A stretch of DNA of 64,000 nt from Lepiota brunneoincarnata. Lineage: Eukaryota; Basidiomycota; Agaricomycetes; Agaricales; Agaricaceae. The stretch lies in NCBI GenBank assembly GCA_023014365.1, contig JAEBUN010000012.1, positions 806,001 to 870,000 of the forward strand, in the 5' to 3' direction. How positions within the stretch are numbered: position 1 is the first letter of the stretch; each line of letters starts with the position of its first letter. Made by a program: the position numbers and the translations under genes. Under the pieces are notes generated by a model. The model ran no database searches and was not told the DNA's origin. It saw only the letters and a program-made list of their open reading frames with translations. Below, piece after piece: positions 42,543 through 52,604 of the stretch.

Positions 42543-43961
42543 TTAGGTCCATTTCTAGAATTGTTTTCCATTACAACTTGTTAGTTTCCTTCTTCCGGGT
42601 ATTTGGCTAGGTAATTTGGTTTGTAGTAATCAATTTGAGGTTGGTCAGTGGAGTCTGGTCAAGGGGGAATGATGGGAGAAAAGGTGGGGGTGGGGTTTCT
42701 GTGGAGATCAAGTATGGTGGCAGTTTCTGGGGAAGGGGGTTGTCCTGGATAGAAAATGTTGTATAGGAGACACCTGAAATGAGGACTTTCTATTCTTTCT
42801 TCTGGTGGGGTGGTTGGGTTTTCTTCAGAAAGAACCACATGGTTCTCCTGTGATATTGGACTTGGCAAACTTGTCGTAACATTCCTCATAGTAGTCATCA
42901 TTAGTGAGGTCAATGTATCAACTGTGAGTGACGGGGGTTGTCATGGGGCGGGTTGCTGGAGTTCGGGAGTAGGGGGTGTGTTGAGTCTTTTGATTTGGAC
43001 ATTCAGTCCATTTATGGCACGGTTGGAAAATGGTGCAATGGGGGCATCTATATTTGATGCAGCCATAGGAGTAGTGCCCTGGGGCATATTGCTTGCATCC
43101 AAGACAGGCAAATTGGGGGCAGTCCATGGCCCAGTGTCTGGTATGTCTGCATTGGATGCAGACCAATCTGTTGGTGGTTTGGGGGTTGGTTCGTGAGTGA
43201 ACAGGATTGGGGGAGTTCCAAATCAGGATGTTGTTATTGGCAATGGTGTGGGTGGTGTTCTAGGTGGGGGTGAGAAGTCTGAAGGGATTTCTGATGTTGG
43301 CAGGCTTCTTTCCCTTGCTGAGAGTGGTGGTGATTGTGGTAGGGGTTGTCATGGTAATGGTGGGGGAGATGGTTGTGGTGGGGGGCTGCGAGGTATGTAT
43401 CTCATCTTGCTTGGGTAGGTTCTTTGACACCTCGGACATGAGGCTTGATCTTGAGTGGAGAAGTCGCTCAAGTGATTCTGCCCAGGCACATTGCATATTG
43501 TACACAGTAGTGAGAGCCTTAGTCTGTTGTATGTGGTGGGTATAGCTGTACCAGAGTTGTCTGTTGTATTCTGAAATTGGAGTGTGTTCCAATTTAATTG
43601 TAAAGGTTCCGTTGGTGGCAGCCTCATGCAGATCTCCATCAGAAGGGTGATCTGGTCCATGTGGTTGTACTCCAGCTGTATGGTATCTAAGGGAGGCAGC
43701 TGGGGCAATTGTTGGTTCTGGGGTGGCATTGGGGTCAGGGGTCTCATCTCTGAGGGAGGTGTAAGTGGTGGCAAAGGTGTGAGAGGGGGTGTTGGGAGAC
43801 AGGGCTGGAACAGGAGTTGTCTGAAGTGTTGTATGTTTGGTGCTTGCATTATTGACAATGATGATAGAGGATGATGAGGAAGTTGGGGAAGGTGTTGTGG
43901 AGTAAGGGGGAGTGGTTTGGGGACAAGTGAGGTCAAGGTTCATGGGCATTTTTAAGTACAT
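42543..43961 (-). pseudogene. Gypsy-B post-integrase ORF with zinc-knuckle cluster
   Basis: Minus strand, downstream of the chromodomain. The first part (43961-43260) is threonine/proline-rich and then reads YNRQLWYSYTHHIQQTKALT and AESLERLLHSRSS, a helical segment. The second part (43166-42918) is cysteine-rich: CIQCRHTRHWAMDCPQFACL, GCKQYAPGHYSYGC, CPHC, HKWTECP. Similar C-terminal extensions with CPxCxxxAPGH motifs occur after pol in agaricomycete Gypsy elements. A nucleic-acid-binding role is inferred. Several frame breaks are present. 42543-42660 is the polypurine-side end and holds no gene. Confidence 0.6.
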
Positions 43962-44634
43962 TTGGTGTGGGAGTGGAGTTGTCTTTGGTAGGTTCTGGTG
44001 GGTTCCTGATCTTTCTGGAGAATTCCATGAGCTTCTTTATACTCGGTTAAGTATTCTTCAGCATTTGCATGGAGTGTTTCATTGGTGATCCATTCATTCT
44101 CCATGTGGGAGTATCCTTTCCATTTGATGTAGTATTGGAGTTTTCCATGATATCGGTGGTGATTAAGAATAGCTTCTATCTTGTATTCTTCTTCTTGATT
44201 GATGATGTCTGGTGGTGGAGTTGGGTGAGATCCATATGCTTCTGTTTCAGTATATGTATGGGGTTAGAAGATTTTGGTGGAATACCAGATGTATCTTCCA
44301 TTTGATTGGAAGTTTTAATTTGTATGTGAGTGGCGATAAGACTTCTGAGATAAGGAAAGGTGCTAGTCGTTTTGGGGATATCTTGTTGGAGATGAAGGGG
44401 AGTTTGAGGTTCTTGGCTTCTAACCATACTTTTGGATGTGTTTCAAGGGGTTTGACAGTTCTTCTAGTTCTTTGTTTCATAATTTTGGTGGAGAGTTGAT
44501 GTGCTGTGTGTGCTTCTTTTCTGGCATCATCAAGGAGTCTGATGCATTCATCTACTGATGGAAAGTTCGAAGTTTCCATTACCATGGGTATCGGTGGAGG
44601 GTTGTATCCCATGATTAGTTCAAATGGGGATTTC

Positions 44635-45344
44635 TGTTATGAACAGTCCAGATCAGGAGGAACAAGAACAATTAGTCAACTTTACAAGATGGGTACAGGA
44701 GACCACAGACCAGTTGCGAGCACAGGAATATGAAGACAAAGAAGGGGAATATTACAATGCCATGCAGGACTTGGTGAGAGAAGCAGGAATGGAGATAACA
44801 CTGGAGGATATTCTGGAATACCCCGAGGATGAAGAAGATAGCCATGGATCAACCAATCCAACCTTCGATATGGATGGAAGCACCAAGAGAATGGAGAGCA
44901 AGAATGGAGGAGAATCCATGGAGATAGAATTGGGAGAAGGAAACTATGAGTCAGAAGAAAGCGATGGAATATCACACAGCAGTGGAATGGAGAATGAGGA
45001 CACTGACTCATTGTAATATATAAATAACAGTAGGATGCCATCAGCTAGGATGCACATCATGGTCAAGACTGCACAGGACAAGTAGAACAGCCCAATAACC
45101 TATAACAAGTATATAGTATCTCATAGGTATATAAGGCCTGTACAAGTAGAGATTAAAGCCTCAAGCTTTAATCTTGTTAACAGCAGTTGTTAACCCTCTC
45201 TGCCTTAACTTGGCATATTCCCTTTTTATCTCATTGAGCGTGATCCACTAAGCTCTGCAAGGCCAACTGTCTTGGACACCTTGTAGAGTGATTGAAGGCT
45301 GTCTCCAGTTATCCTTGGATACAGAAAGAGCACAGATCATAACA
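44635..45344 (+). repeat. Solo LTR (710 bp) inside Gypsy-B integrase
   Basis: TGTTATGAACAG...CAGATCATAACA. Flanks are ATTTC and ATTTT (TSD with one transition). TATA box TATATAAG at 45128-45135, followed by a perfect hairpin GATTAAAGC/GCTTTAATC (45151-45159, 45165-45173). Removing it restores the integrase reading frame. Confidence 0.8.
44639..45016 (+). CDS. Acidic 125-aa ORF contained in the solo LTR
   Basis: ATG starts four bases after the LTR edge and the frame stays open for 125 codons to TAA 45014-45016, ending upstream of the TATA box. The protein is strongly acidic (MEITLEDILEYPEDEEDSHG, MEIELGEGNYESEESDG) with one helical stretch (YYNAMQDLVREAG). It could be the C-terminal piece of a pol or gag-like ORF that extends into the 3' LTR, or a chance ORF. 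The length without stops in a decayed region is notable. Confidence 0.4.
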   Translation: MNSPDQEEQEQLVNFTRWVQETTDQLRAQEYEDKEGEYYNAMQDLVREAGMEITLEDILEYPEDEEDSHGSTNPTFDMDGSTKRMESKNGGESMEIELGEGNYESEESDGISHSSGMENEDTDSL

Positions 45345-46380
45345 ATTTTTGCCTCGAGGCATGTATTTTGGAGTTGTGTGCGAACTTGGCGATAGGGAGG
45401 GTTTCTGACCAGTCAAGGGGATTCCTGGTGCAGTATATGGTGAGGTAGGTCTCAATTTCTTGGTTGTATCATTTGGTGGAACCATCTGTCTGGGGATGGT
45501 ATGTGGTTGAGAATGCTTGTTGGATGTTTAGGCATTTGGCTAGCTCTCAGAGGGAGTTGGCGGTGAATCTGGGGTCTCGATCTGATATGATTTTATCAGG
45601 TAATCCAAATCTGGTGAAGACTTTTTCTATTAATAGTCATCCAATGTCGTCGGCATTTGATTGATCTGAGGTTGGGATGAAAATTACCCCCTTTGTAAGG
45701 CTGTGGTCCACCATGGACAATATTGCATTATGACCAGCGCTAGGCAGTAGACCGGTGATAAGATCCCATGAGATTTGAGCAAATGGGCGCTTGGAAGGTG
45801 ATGGTGGGATCAGTTGAGTCAGTGCATGCTCCAGTCTGTGTATGATTTTATGTTGTTGACATTCTGGACAGCCTTTGACATAGTTCTTTATGAACGTTGA
45901 CATTCCTGGCCAATATACTTCTTTCTTGGCTAGGCAGTATGTTTCCTGTTCTCCAGGGTGGCCACGTGTGGGGTGGTCATGGTATCTTGCAATGACATTG
46001 CATCTGAGTTGGAGGTCTTCTGGAATGATGACACATTCTTGGAATGTGAGGAGTGGACCATTTGAGGTTGGGACTGTTCCAAAGTCTTTATCGGCAGCAT
46101 TAGGGTGGGTTTCCTTTAGGAGTTTGAATGCTTCAGTGGTTCTAGCATCGTATTTGGGTGATTCCATGATTCTTTCTTGGAGTTTCATATTGACGGTGGT
46201 GATAAAGAGGTGTTCTGGGAGTACTGTGATCAGGTTTTGATCTTCTATGTCAGCTGTGGCAACAAAGAGGTTGTTTGGAAGCATGGTGACATCTTCATTA
46301 TCATTATCCTCATCAGGGATGTGGTCTGGGCATCTTGATAGAGTGTCTGGTGCAGGGATCTTTGATCCTGGGACATGTTC

Positions 46381-47600
46381 TAGTTTGAAGTTGTAATCGG
46401 CAAGGGTCTGGACCCATCATGCTTGTCGGTGGTTGATTTTCTGGGGTTTACATCAATATGTGAGGTTTTGGTGGTCTGTTCTGATACGGACAGTATGAGG
46501 ACTGCCAAGGAGATAGTGGCACCATTCTTCAAGGGCTCGGATAATAGCAAGGAGTTCCCTGTCATAGATGTCGTAGTTGTGTTCTGCTGGTCTGAACATT
46601 TTTGAATAGAATGATACAGGTTTCCATATTCTGTTGATGTCATGTTGGTACAGGACAGCTCCTGATGCAAATTTGGAAGCATTGGCTTCTATTTCGAAGG
46701 GTTTTGTGGAGTTGGGCATGAGGAGTACTGGTTCTTTTAAGAATTTGTTTTTGAGCATTTCGAATGCTTTCTGTTGTTCTTCTTTCCATTCAAATTTGTT
46801 TGATTTGGATAGGAGTTGGTTAAGGGGTTTGGTGTGGTGGGAGTAGCTGCAGATGAATTTCTGGTAGAAGTTGCAAAATCTGATGAATTTCTGAATGTGT
46901 CAGACTGTTTTTGGTACTGGCCAGTCTTTTATTCCCTTGAGTTTTCCAGGATCCATTTTGATCTCATCTGGCATGATGATCATGCTGAGATATTTGAGTT
47001 GTTGTTTGTTGAACTTGCATTTCTCTGTTTTAAGGTAGAGGTCATTTTCCTGCAGGATTTGCAGTACTTTTTCTGTAAGTTGGTCAGTTTCTTCCTGGGT
47101 TTTACCGTAGATTAGGATATCATCCATGTAGATGATGATTCCTCCTTTCTCCATTATTTCAGAGAATAGCATGTCCATCATGTCTTGGAACATCACAGGA
47201 CTGTTGCAAAGTCTGAAAAACATTACAGTTGGTTTGAAGAGACCCATGGGAGTCTTGAACGCTGCTTTCCATTGATTGCCATCTTTGATTCTGACATTAT
47301 TGTATCCTAGGCGGACGTCGAGCTTAGTAAAATACTTAGCTCCTTTGAGTTTATCCATGATCAAGGAAATCATGGGGATTGGGTAGGCATTTTTGATGGT
47401 GTGATTGTTCAGATAACAATAGTCTTGGCAGGGTCAGAGGTCTCCTCCTTTCTTGGCAACAAAGAAGAAGGGTGATGCCATAGGGGATTTTGAGGGGCGG
47501 ATGTACCCTTTTCAAAGGTTTTTGTCTATAAATTCCTTTAGTGCTTTTTCTTCAGCAGGTGCCACTTGATAAGGTTTCATCAATTTTGCTTTGAATGTCG
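46381..47600 (-). pseudogene. Gypsy-B reverse transcriptase and RNase H
   Basis: Minus strand: KGYIRPSKSPMASPFFFVAK leads into RT fingers, [14 protein letters not shown] (palm D), then [14 protein letters not shown] with an intact catalytic [17 protein letters not shown] follows, and RNase H reads FEIEANASKFASGAVLYQ (catalytic D now N), YDIYDRELLAIIRALEEW and RTDHQNLTY. Stops at the RT/RNase H joint (PKTV*HIQ), at TY*CKPQK and at RQA*WVQ correspond to W or R codons. Confidence 0.85.
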
Positions 47601-48330
47601 GTTTTAGTTTGATTTCATGATCAAACATTCTTGATGGTGGGAATCATTTGGATGCTTTTTTGTTGAATATCTTAGCCCATCAGGTGAATCTCTGAGGGAT
47701 CTCAGGTGGTTCCTTGTTTGATTCCAGTTGTTTTCCTTTTTGGTTTGCCAATTTTGTTGGGTTGTGTTGTTCATTGTGGAGCATTGTGGCATGTGTTGCT
47801 TTGGCATTTACTTCTAATGGGGTTAGAAGCATTGGGTTCATTTCTCTTTCTAAAGAGAAGGTGTCGAGGTCAATGTTTGACAGGTTGACGTATTCTTCGG
47901 GATTTTCCTCAGGTTGAGAGGTTTTTCCAGCCATTATGTCCATGGCAATGGAGTTGAGTTTGATGGGTTGTCATAAGGTTCTGAGGAGTTTGGAAAAGTC
48001 TTGGTGATCAATTTGGGGATTCCAAGAGAATGTCTTGGCCTTCCAGTTGATGTCAGGATTGTATTGTTCCAACCAGGGAAATCTGATGATGAGGTCCTTT
48101 TCACCTGTGTTTGTGACGTATGCTTCTAGTGTGCAATCTCTTCCATCAATGATGGTCCTGGTTTTGATGTATTCATGGATCTTGCCATCTTGATTGTCAG
48201 TTCTGTCAACATTAATGAGAGGAATTGGTTGGTCCAGCCGTTTGGTTTGATAACCATGTTGTTCAACAACTTTGTGGGAGATAAAGTTCCCTTGGGCTCC
48301 TGAGTCTATCAAGGCAGTGATGGCCATGGG
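47601..48330 (-). pseudogene. Gypsy-B protease and RT lead-in
   Basis: Minus strand: retropepsin-like fold with intact MAITALIDSGAQGNFISHKV active-site loop, then INVDRTDNQDGKI and NPDINWKAKTFSW. A linker (MDIMAGKTSQPEENPEEYVN) leads to RT via KASKWFPPSRMFDHEI. Stops separate the blocks. Confidence 0.8.
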
Positions 48331-48503
48331 TTTTGATGTCCATTCACTCCAAATCTCGATGGGTAAGAAAAGGGATTGTTTATTTGGGGATAGTCATAAT
48401 TGTACAGAGTTTATCAAGAAGATGTCCTTCTAGGAGTGAGAGTACAAAATGTCCTTCTGAGTTCTGGAACGTGCAGGGGCACATCGGTCAACAGCGTTCC
48501 TTT

Positions 48504-49691
48504 TTAAAAATCCTGGAATGGACACATCTCCAGGTCTTCGGCTAGCACAGAGTGGAGTTCTTGTTGGAGTTCAGGATCAAGGTCATCAACCATTTGGCGC
48601 ATTTGAGATGCGACTTCTGTGACTGCAAGGGAGTATTTACGTTGTGGTGTTTGTTGGGCATTCTGGTTTGGAAATCTGGGACAAGTGTTTTGTTGTCCTG
48701 AGAAGGGATGGTTGGGGTTTCTCACAGGGCAAGGGGGATTGGTATGCATTCCTGGGAAGCGTCTGGCTGGCGGTGGTTGTGGGCATTTACTGACCCAATG
48801 GTCCTTAGCTCTGCATTGGAAGCATTCTTGGTTCTGATATAATTTCATTTGTTGTCTGGTGACAATGGCATCTAACTCTAATGGTTCTTGAGTGGAGTCT
48901 TTGGCATATTCCAGTTGTGGAATCTTGGGGTAAGGATCTTTGAATCCTTCGTCTACTGTGGCATGGTCTATTTCCATGGCATGTGGGTCTTGTGGGGTGA
49001 AATGTGGAGCGTTGCTCCTTTGGTAGAATTGTGCATAAGGCATGTTGTTGTTTGGGCAGTTTAGTCTGTGGTTGGGTTGGTATTGGTTCCTTTGAGGGAA
49101 TGTGTTTCTGGGTGTGCCGTACAGGGCGTTGATTCTGCAGAAGTTGTCATTGAGTTTGTTGGCTGAGGTATACCAAGCGGTGATGGTTGTCGGAGGGTTC
49201 TCTGATTTGTCAATCTTCATTGCAATACGACAATCAATTGCTTTACAATATAGATTGATCAATGTACAATCTTCATTGAGTCCAGATTGACAAACAAGTT
49301 CCTTGAACTGAGCATTGAATTCAGTCATCAGTTTGCCTGCTTGGTGTGGGGTTTGAAGTCTGGTATGTGCATACGCATGTTCATCTGCCAGGGTGAAGTT
49401 GGCTCTAAGTTGGGCAGTGAAGTTGTCCCATGACTCCATGGCTATGGGTTGTCCTGCTTGGGTTTGGGCATTTCTCTCATGGAGGTATTGTCTGGCCCAG
49501 GCTCAGGCATCTCCTGATTGCATCATTGAGAGGACAAATAGGGCTCTGGCAAGGTTGGTGTTGTAGGTAGTTGCATTAGCAAGTACGTAAACTTCACATT
49601 GGAAGATCCAGTCTTTGAAGAGTCTTCTGGTTCCATCAAAGGCGATGGGTTTGAGGAGTCCTAACTCCTTTGGTGTTTGTGCAGCAGCCAT
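48504..49691 (-). pseudogene. Gypsy-B gag
   Basis: ATG at 49691 (MAAAQTPKELGLLKPIAFDG). Capsid-type region FKDWIFQCEVYVLAN, an in-frame TGA at 49503, then ESWDNFTAQLRANFTLADEH, FNAQFKELVCQSGLNEDCTL and ITAWYTSANKLNDNF. One zinc knuckle CFQCRAKDHWVSKCP (C-x2-C-x4-H-x4-C), then a proline/asparagine-rich tail to 48504. It is the layout of Gypsy Gag, which builds the particle. Confidence 0.85.
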
Positions 49692-50085
49692 TATTTGTAA
49701 TTGTCCAGGTGGTGGCAGCGGTGGTCTTGGTGGTTGCAGCAGTTGTACGGGTGGTGCCAGTAGGGCTAAGGGTTGTACTGGTGCGGGTAATGCAGGTGGT
49801 TGAGGATCAGGGTCTGATTGGTTGTCATCGGTGATGTAGACGTCTGAGTTGTTGTCTGCTGGGGGAGTTCTTCCTTGATTTACTGTGTATTCATGACGTG
49901 TAAGTAAGTTTTCTTCTGATTGGGAAAGTTCTCTTGGTTGCTTGAGGGCATATTCGAGTTTTTGAAGTTTAAAGTTGTTTAATGGGTCTACTTTAGCATG
50001 ATATTCTTCAGCTCTTTTGCAATTTCTTTCTTCTTGTTGTAGTGTTCTTTTAATTCTCTTTCATGTTGTATTCTTTGTTGTTCTG
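49692..50085 (-). other. Gypsy-B leader between the hydrophobic ORF and gag
   Basis: Minus strand reads in broken frames as a glutamine/lysine-rich coiled-coil stretch (QRIQHERELKE-like) followed by a leucine/proline-rich linker. It is probably an N-terminal gag extension damaged by frameshifts. No intact ORF. Confidence 0.4.
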
Positions 50086-50569
50086 CTAGTTCTTCAGCAA
50101 AACTTGTTCTAGTGCATGTGGAAGTTGATGCACTTGGAGCTGGTGAGTTGAATGGGGATGGGGGATAAAATGGAGATGGTGTTTGAGTAGGGATAGGATT
50201 TCTTCTGGGATCCAGGTTGTGGGTTCCTGATCTGGAGATTCTACTTCTCGATTTGGGAGGTGATGGAGTTTCTCGGGCCGAGAACTTCTTTGGAGGCGTG
50301 GTGGCAGTTGTCTAGCGATCAATTATCACTAGAAGGATGAAAAATTGGGTTGCGATGATGGAGATTCCTGAATACAGGTTCCACAATCTGATGACACAGC
50401 AGTGGCAGGGGCATGTGATGTGTTTGAGTTCTAAGGTGATTATTTGGTAGGTGATGAGGGTGGCAGTGGAGGTAAAGACAAAAATGAGTAGGTAAGCCAG
50501 GTCTTCTGGCAGGGAGAGGTTGAGGGATGTAGCAATGGCTACACAGCAGGGCGGTTTTCTTTCGTACAT
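50086..50569 (-). pseudogene. Hydrophobic leader ORF of Gypsy-B
   Basis: Minus strand, ATG at 50569. The first 85 residues include two or three hydrophobic segments (LAYLLIFVFTSTATLITYQI; SGISIIATQFFILLVIID) with a cysteine pair between. After a stop a polar tail continues (EILSLLKHHLHFIPHPHSTH). It lies between the 5' LTR and gag, where no membrane protein is expected in Gypsy elements. It may be a chance reading or a decayed captured gene; family unknown. Confidence 0.35.
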
Positions 50570-50658
50570 TGTTTTGAACGACCAGGGTACCTCAACACGT
50601 TCAGTATGTCAGCAGAGCAGAGTAGGGTAGAGGGCAAGCAAGAGATAAGCAGCAGAGT

Positions 50659-50668
50659 ATCTTAGTGT
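50659..50668 (-). promoter_or_regulatory. Gypsy-B self-complementary primer-binding site
   Basis: On the minus strand ACACTAAGAT begins two bases after the LTR and is exactly complementary to minus-strand ATCTTAGTGT at 50840-50831 in the LTR. That LTR site starts about 35 nt downstream of TATATAAGG (50875-50867, minus), where transcription should begin. A short hairpin (50841-50849 with 50861-50869) lies between. Confidence 0.65.
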
Positions 50669-50670
50669 TT

Positions 50671-51055
50671 TGTTACCTGGGTTAGGGGTTTGCTCTTGAG
50701 TAGCACGGAGTTTGACACAGAATGTCTATACAGACTTAGTCCTGTCCTACTAAGCATGACTTGGAGACGATGAAGCACTATAGTCCAGCTGGTTTAGAGG
50801 CAAAGAGTTATAGGAGGCAAGAACTTTATAACACTAAGATAAGGATACAAGGTATTGTACTGTATCCTTATATACTTCTAAGTGTGGCTGTACTCCTACT
50901 ATAATAGTCCGGACCAGAGTAGCTATGAGTCAGAGATAAGAAACATGAGGCATATACTAAGAATAGTCCTTCTGATGTATACTACTGATGGTTTTATAGT
51001 GACATGGGAATATAAGCTAAAAATAACCATCCTTCTGATAAGACTTCTGATAACA
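50671..51055 (-). repeat. 5' (right) LTR of Gypsy-B
   Basis: 385 bp. TATA box on the minus strand at 50875-50867. Followed on the right by the TSD AAGGA. Confidence 0.9.
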
Positions 51056-51141
51056 AAGGATCCAAAGCATAATCCCCATGAATTGTGTCAAGCAATTCAC
51101 CATCCGCAGAGACTGACAGCACAGTACTCATGTTCTCCACT
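51056..51141 (-). pseudogene. Gypsy-A fragment upstream of integrase, between Gypsy-B and KDZ2
   Basis: Minus-strand reading gives MSTVLSVSADGKLLDTIHGG then YALDPF, which joins directly to the integrase start at 41945 when Gypsy-B is removed. It begins with AAGGA, the TSD of Gypsy-B, and ends at the left terminus of KDZ2. A second, diverged copy of this segment lies at 42345-42430. Confidence 0.7.
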
Positions 51142-51573
51142 CAGGTAGTCAACCTATACTGTATCAAGTGAATCGGTCAGTAAAGACATACATTGTATCA
51201 ATCAAATGGGAGCCAGCAAACCCCGCTGGCTCTGCCACCCCACTGTAAAGCTTCGCTGGTGGGTATATAATATATGACAGTAGAGGCCAGCATTGGACAA
51301 CCCTGATTAGATACAGCTTAGCTTATCATGCGCAGCAATAAGGTGGCCCAAGTTTAAGGGATGGCAATTCTTCCGGGACACACATTGCCACAACAGATGG
51401 CCTGAGTGGAAATGATTGTGCGCAACACTGTGGATTATAAAGCCAATAGGGCCAGAGACAGTGGCATAGAGAGGTGTGAATGCCACAGCATGGGATCAGG
51501 TGGCAATGCAGGGAAATGGAGGTGAACAAGTAAATAGATCTTTGATTACTAATAGAAACAATATACACTGTTT

Positions 51574-52417
51574 TTAGGATTTATTGGTGGGATTGGTGAC
51601 ATGGTCATAGTAATGCGAATCAATATGTAAGATCTGCTTTGTGATCTCATCTTCAATAAGTTCATCAAGATGTTGGCATAAGATGATGAGCCTTTTGTGG
51701 GCTTGGTCCTGGACAGCAAGCTTTTGAGCCTCTGAATGATATAAACATTGTGCCACATCCTTGTAGCTCAGGCCTTAGTGCTGCTGCAGTGCCTTAATCT
51801 CAGCATGAGCAGCAAGAAGTTCACACTCTGAAAGGCTCTGGGGGAACAAGGCACAGGCACTGAGCATACAAAAAGACAAAATGGGGTGGACCGTACTGGC
51901 TCAAGCAGGGGCCATAATCTTGCTGCAGCCAATTATTGCATGTGGAAGATCTTCCATTGATGTTAACTATGGAATTGAAAGTGATAAGCTACCAGGCACA
52001 CAGGGATATTGTAGGTACTAAATTCATTCAATCAATGTTAGAGTACATATGCCAACGCAGGGCAATGATATTGCCGCAGGCGGCAAAGGATGGTGAAATG
52101 GGGCACAATGCTGGGCAGCATATCCTGTGCCATGATTGAGCAAGCCATTCTTGAGCACAGCCACAAAGGTAAAACAATGCTGATAAGATTGGAAGTTGAC
52201 ATACAGTGGGATCAATATCTTGGATCTTGAATAATTCCTTCATATCAGCGGTTCTGCAGGTGAGCTTGGCAGCATTATTGAGATAGTCAGGCACAACTTC
52301 TTGTTGCCCAGGAGTTATTGCATTTGGTGAGTGAGATGACTTTAAGAATGGTTGGACATCAGTAAGTGGTAAACTGTTCATGATGCTTAGGAGCAGACTG
52401 CAGAAAGCCAATGACAA
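51574..52417 (-). pseudogene. KDZ2 accessory gene A
   Basis: Minus strand counterpart of KDZ1 gene A: YLNNAAKLTCRTADMKELF and IQDIDPTVC in an upstream exon, then ELLAAHAEIKALQQH, a stop, GLSYKDVAQCLYHSEAQKL and KRLIILCQHLDELIEDEIT, ending near 51574. Conservation of these blocks while surrounding DNA diverged implies that the protein was once under selection. Function unknown. Confidence 0.6.
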
Positions 52418-52604
52418 ACCAGGTAATCATACATAATCATACAATAAAGTTTAATTATTAAGCATATCATAATATAATCATATGATACATGTTGGAATTT
52501 TTTTCATGCGCATCTGTCCATACCCTTCCTGCCTCTGCATGTTCCTGCGACTATCATAAAACAGATCCCATCATCCTATTCAATTAGTAAGATACTATTT
52601 TGAG

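Larger units (their letters stand above)
43962..46380 (-). pseudogene. Gypsy-B integrase and chromodomain (split by a solo LTR)
   Basis: Minus strand from 46380: tether (HVPGSKIPAPDTLSRCPDHI), HHCC module (ARYHDHPTRGHPGEQ, CPECQQHK) and core with D in SWDLITGLLPSAGH, D in KIISDRDPRFTAN and the TYHPQTDGSTK motif, where the usual E-containing TERVNQ is damaged. HASRQ at 45350 joins KSPFELIMGYNPPP at 44630 when the solo LTR is removed. The GPY-type module (PKVWLEAKNLKLPF) and chromodomain (EYKIEAILNHHRYHGKLQYY, IKWKGYSHMENEW) follow to about 44090. Several stops are present. Confidence 0.8.
41960..51055 (-). mobile_element. Gypsy-B: chromodomain LTR retrotransposon with extra 3' ORF
   Basis: Right (5') LTR 50671-51055, left LTR copy 41960-42344, and a perfect TSD AAGGA (41955-41959, 51056-51060) in Gypsy-A integrase. 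Minus-strand order: leader ORF, gag, protease, RT, RNase H, integrase with chromodomain, then a further ORF with zinc knuckles. A solo LTR sits in integrase (44635-45344). The 3' LTR side is abnormal (see 42345-42542). LTR copies differ by about ten transitions in 385 bp. Many stops are present. Confidence 0.88.
5644..51141 (-). mobile_element. Gypsy-A chromodomain LTR retrotransposon, split by later insertions (outermost shell)
   Basis: The 3' LTR (5644-5846), integrase tail plus chromodomain (5847-6440), integrase core (41014-41959) and integrase N-terminal lead (51056-51141) read as one minus-strand protein once the insertions are removed. At the first gap, ANVN at 41020 joins SQRHCYKAGDMV at 6436. 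At the second, ALDPF in 51056-51080 joins CQCLLAVSPSPDG at 41945. The inserts are the YR element (6441-41013), Gypsy-B (41960-51055) and KDZ2 (from 51142). RT, protease, gag and the 5' LTR are not visible; they should lie beyond KDZ2 or have been lost. Confidence 0.75.

Noticed and set aside
41014..51141. Gypsy-A and Gypsy-B as one element
   Set aside because: Integrase motifs differ, Gypsy-B has its own LTR pair and TSD, and Gypsy-A reads through the site when Gypsy-B is removed.
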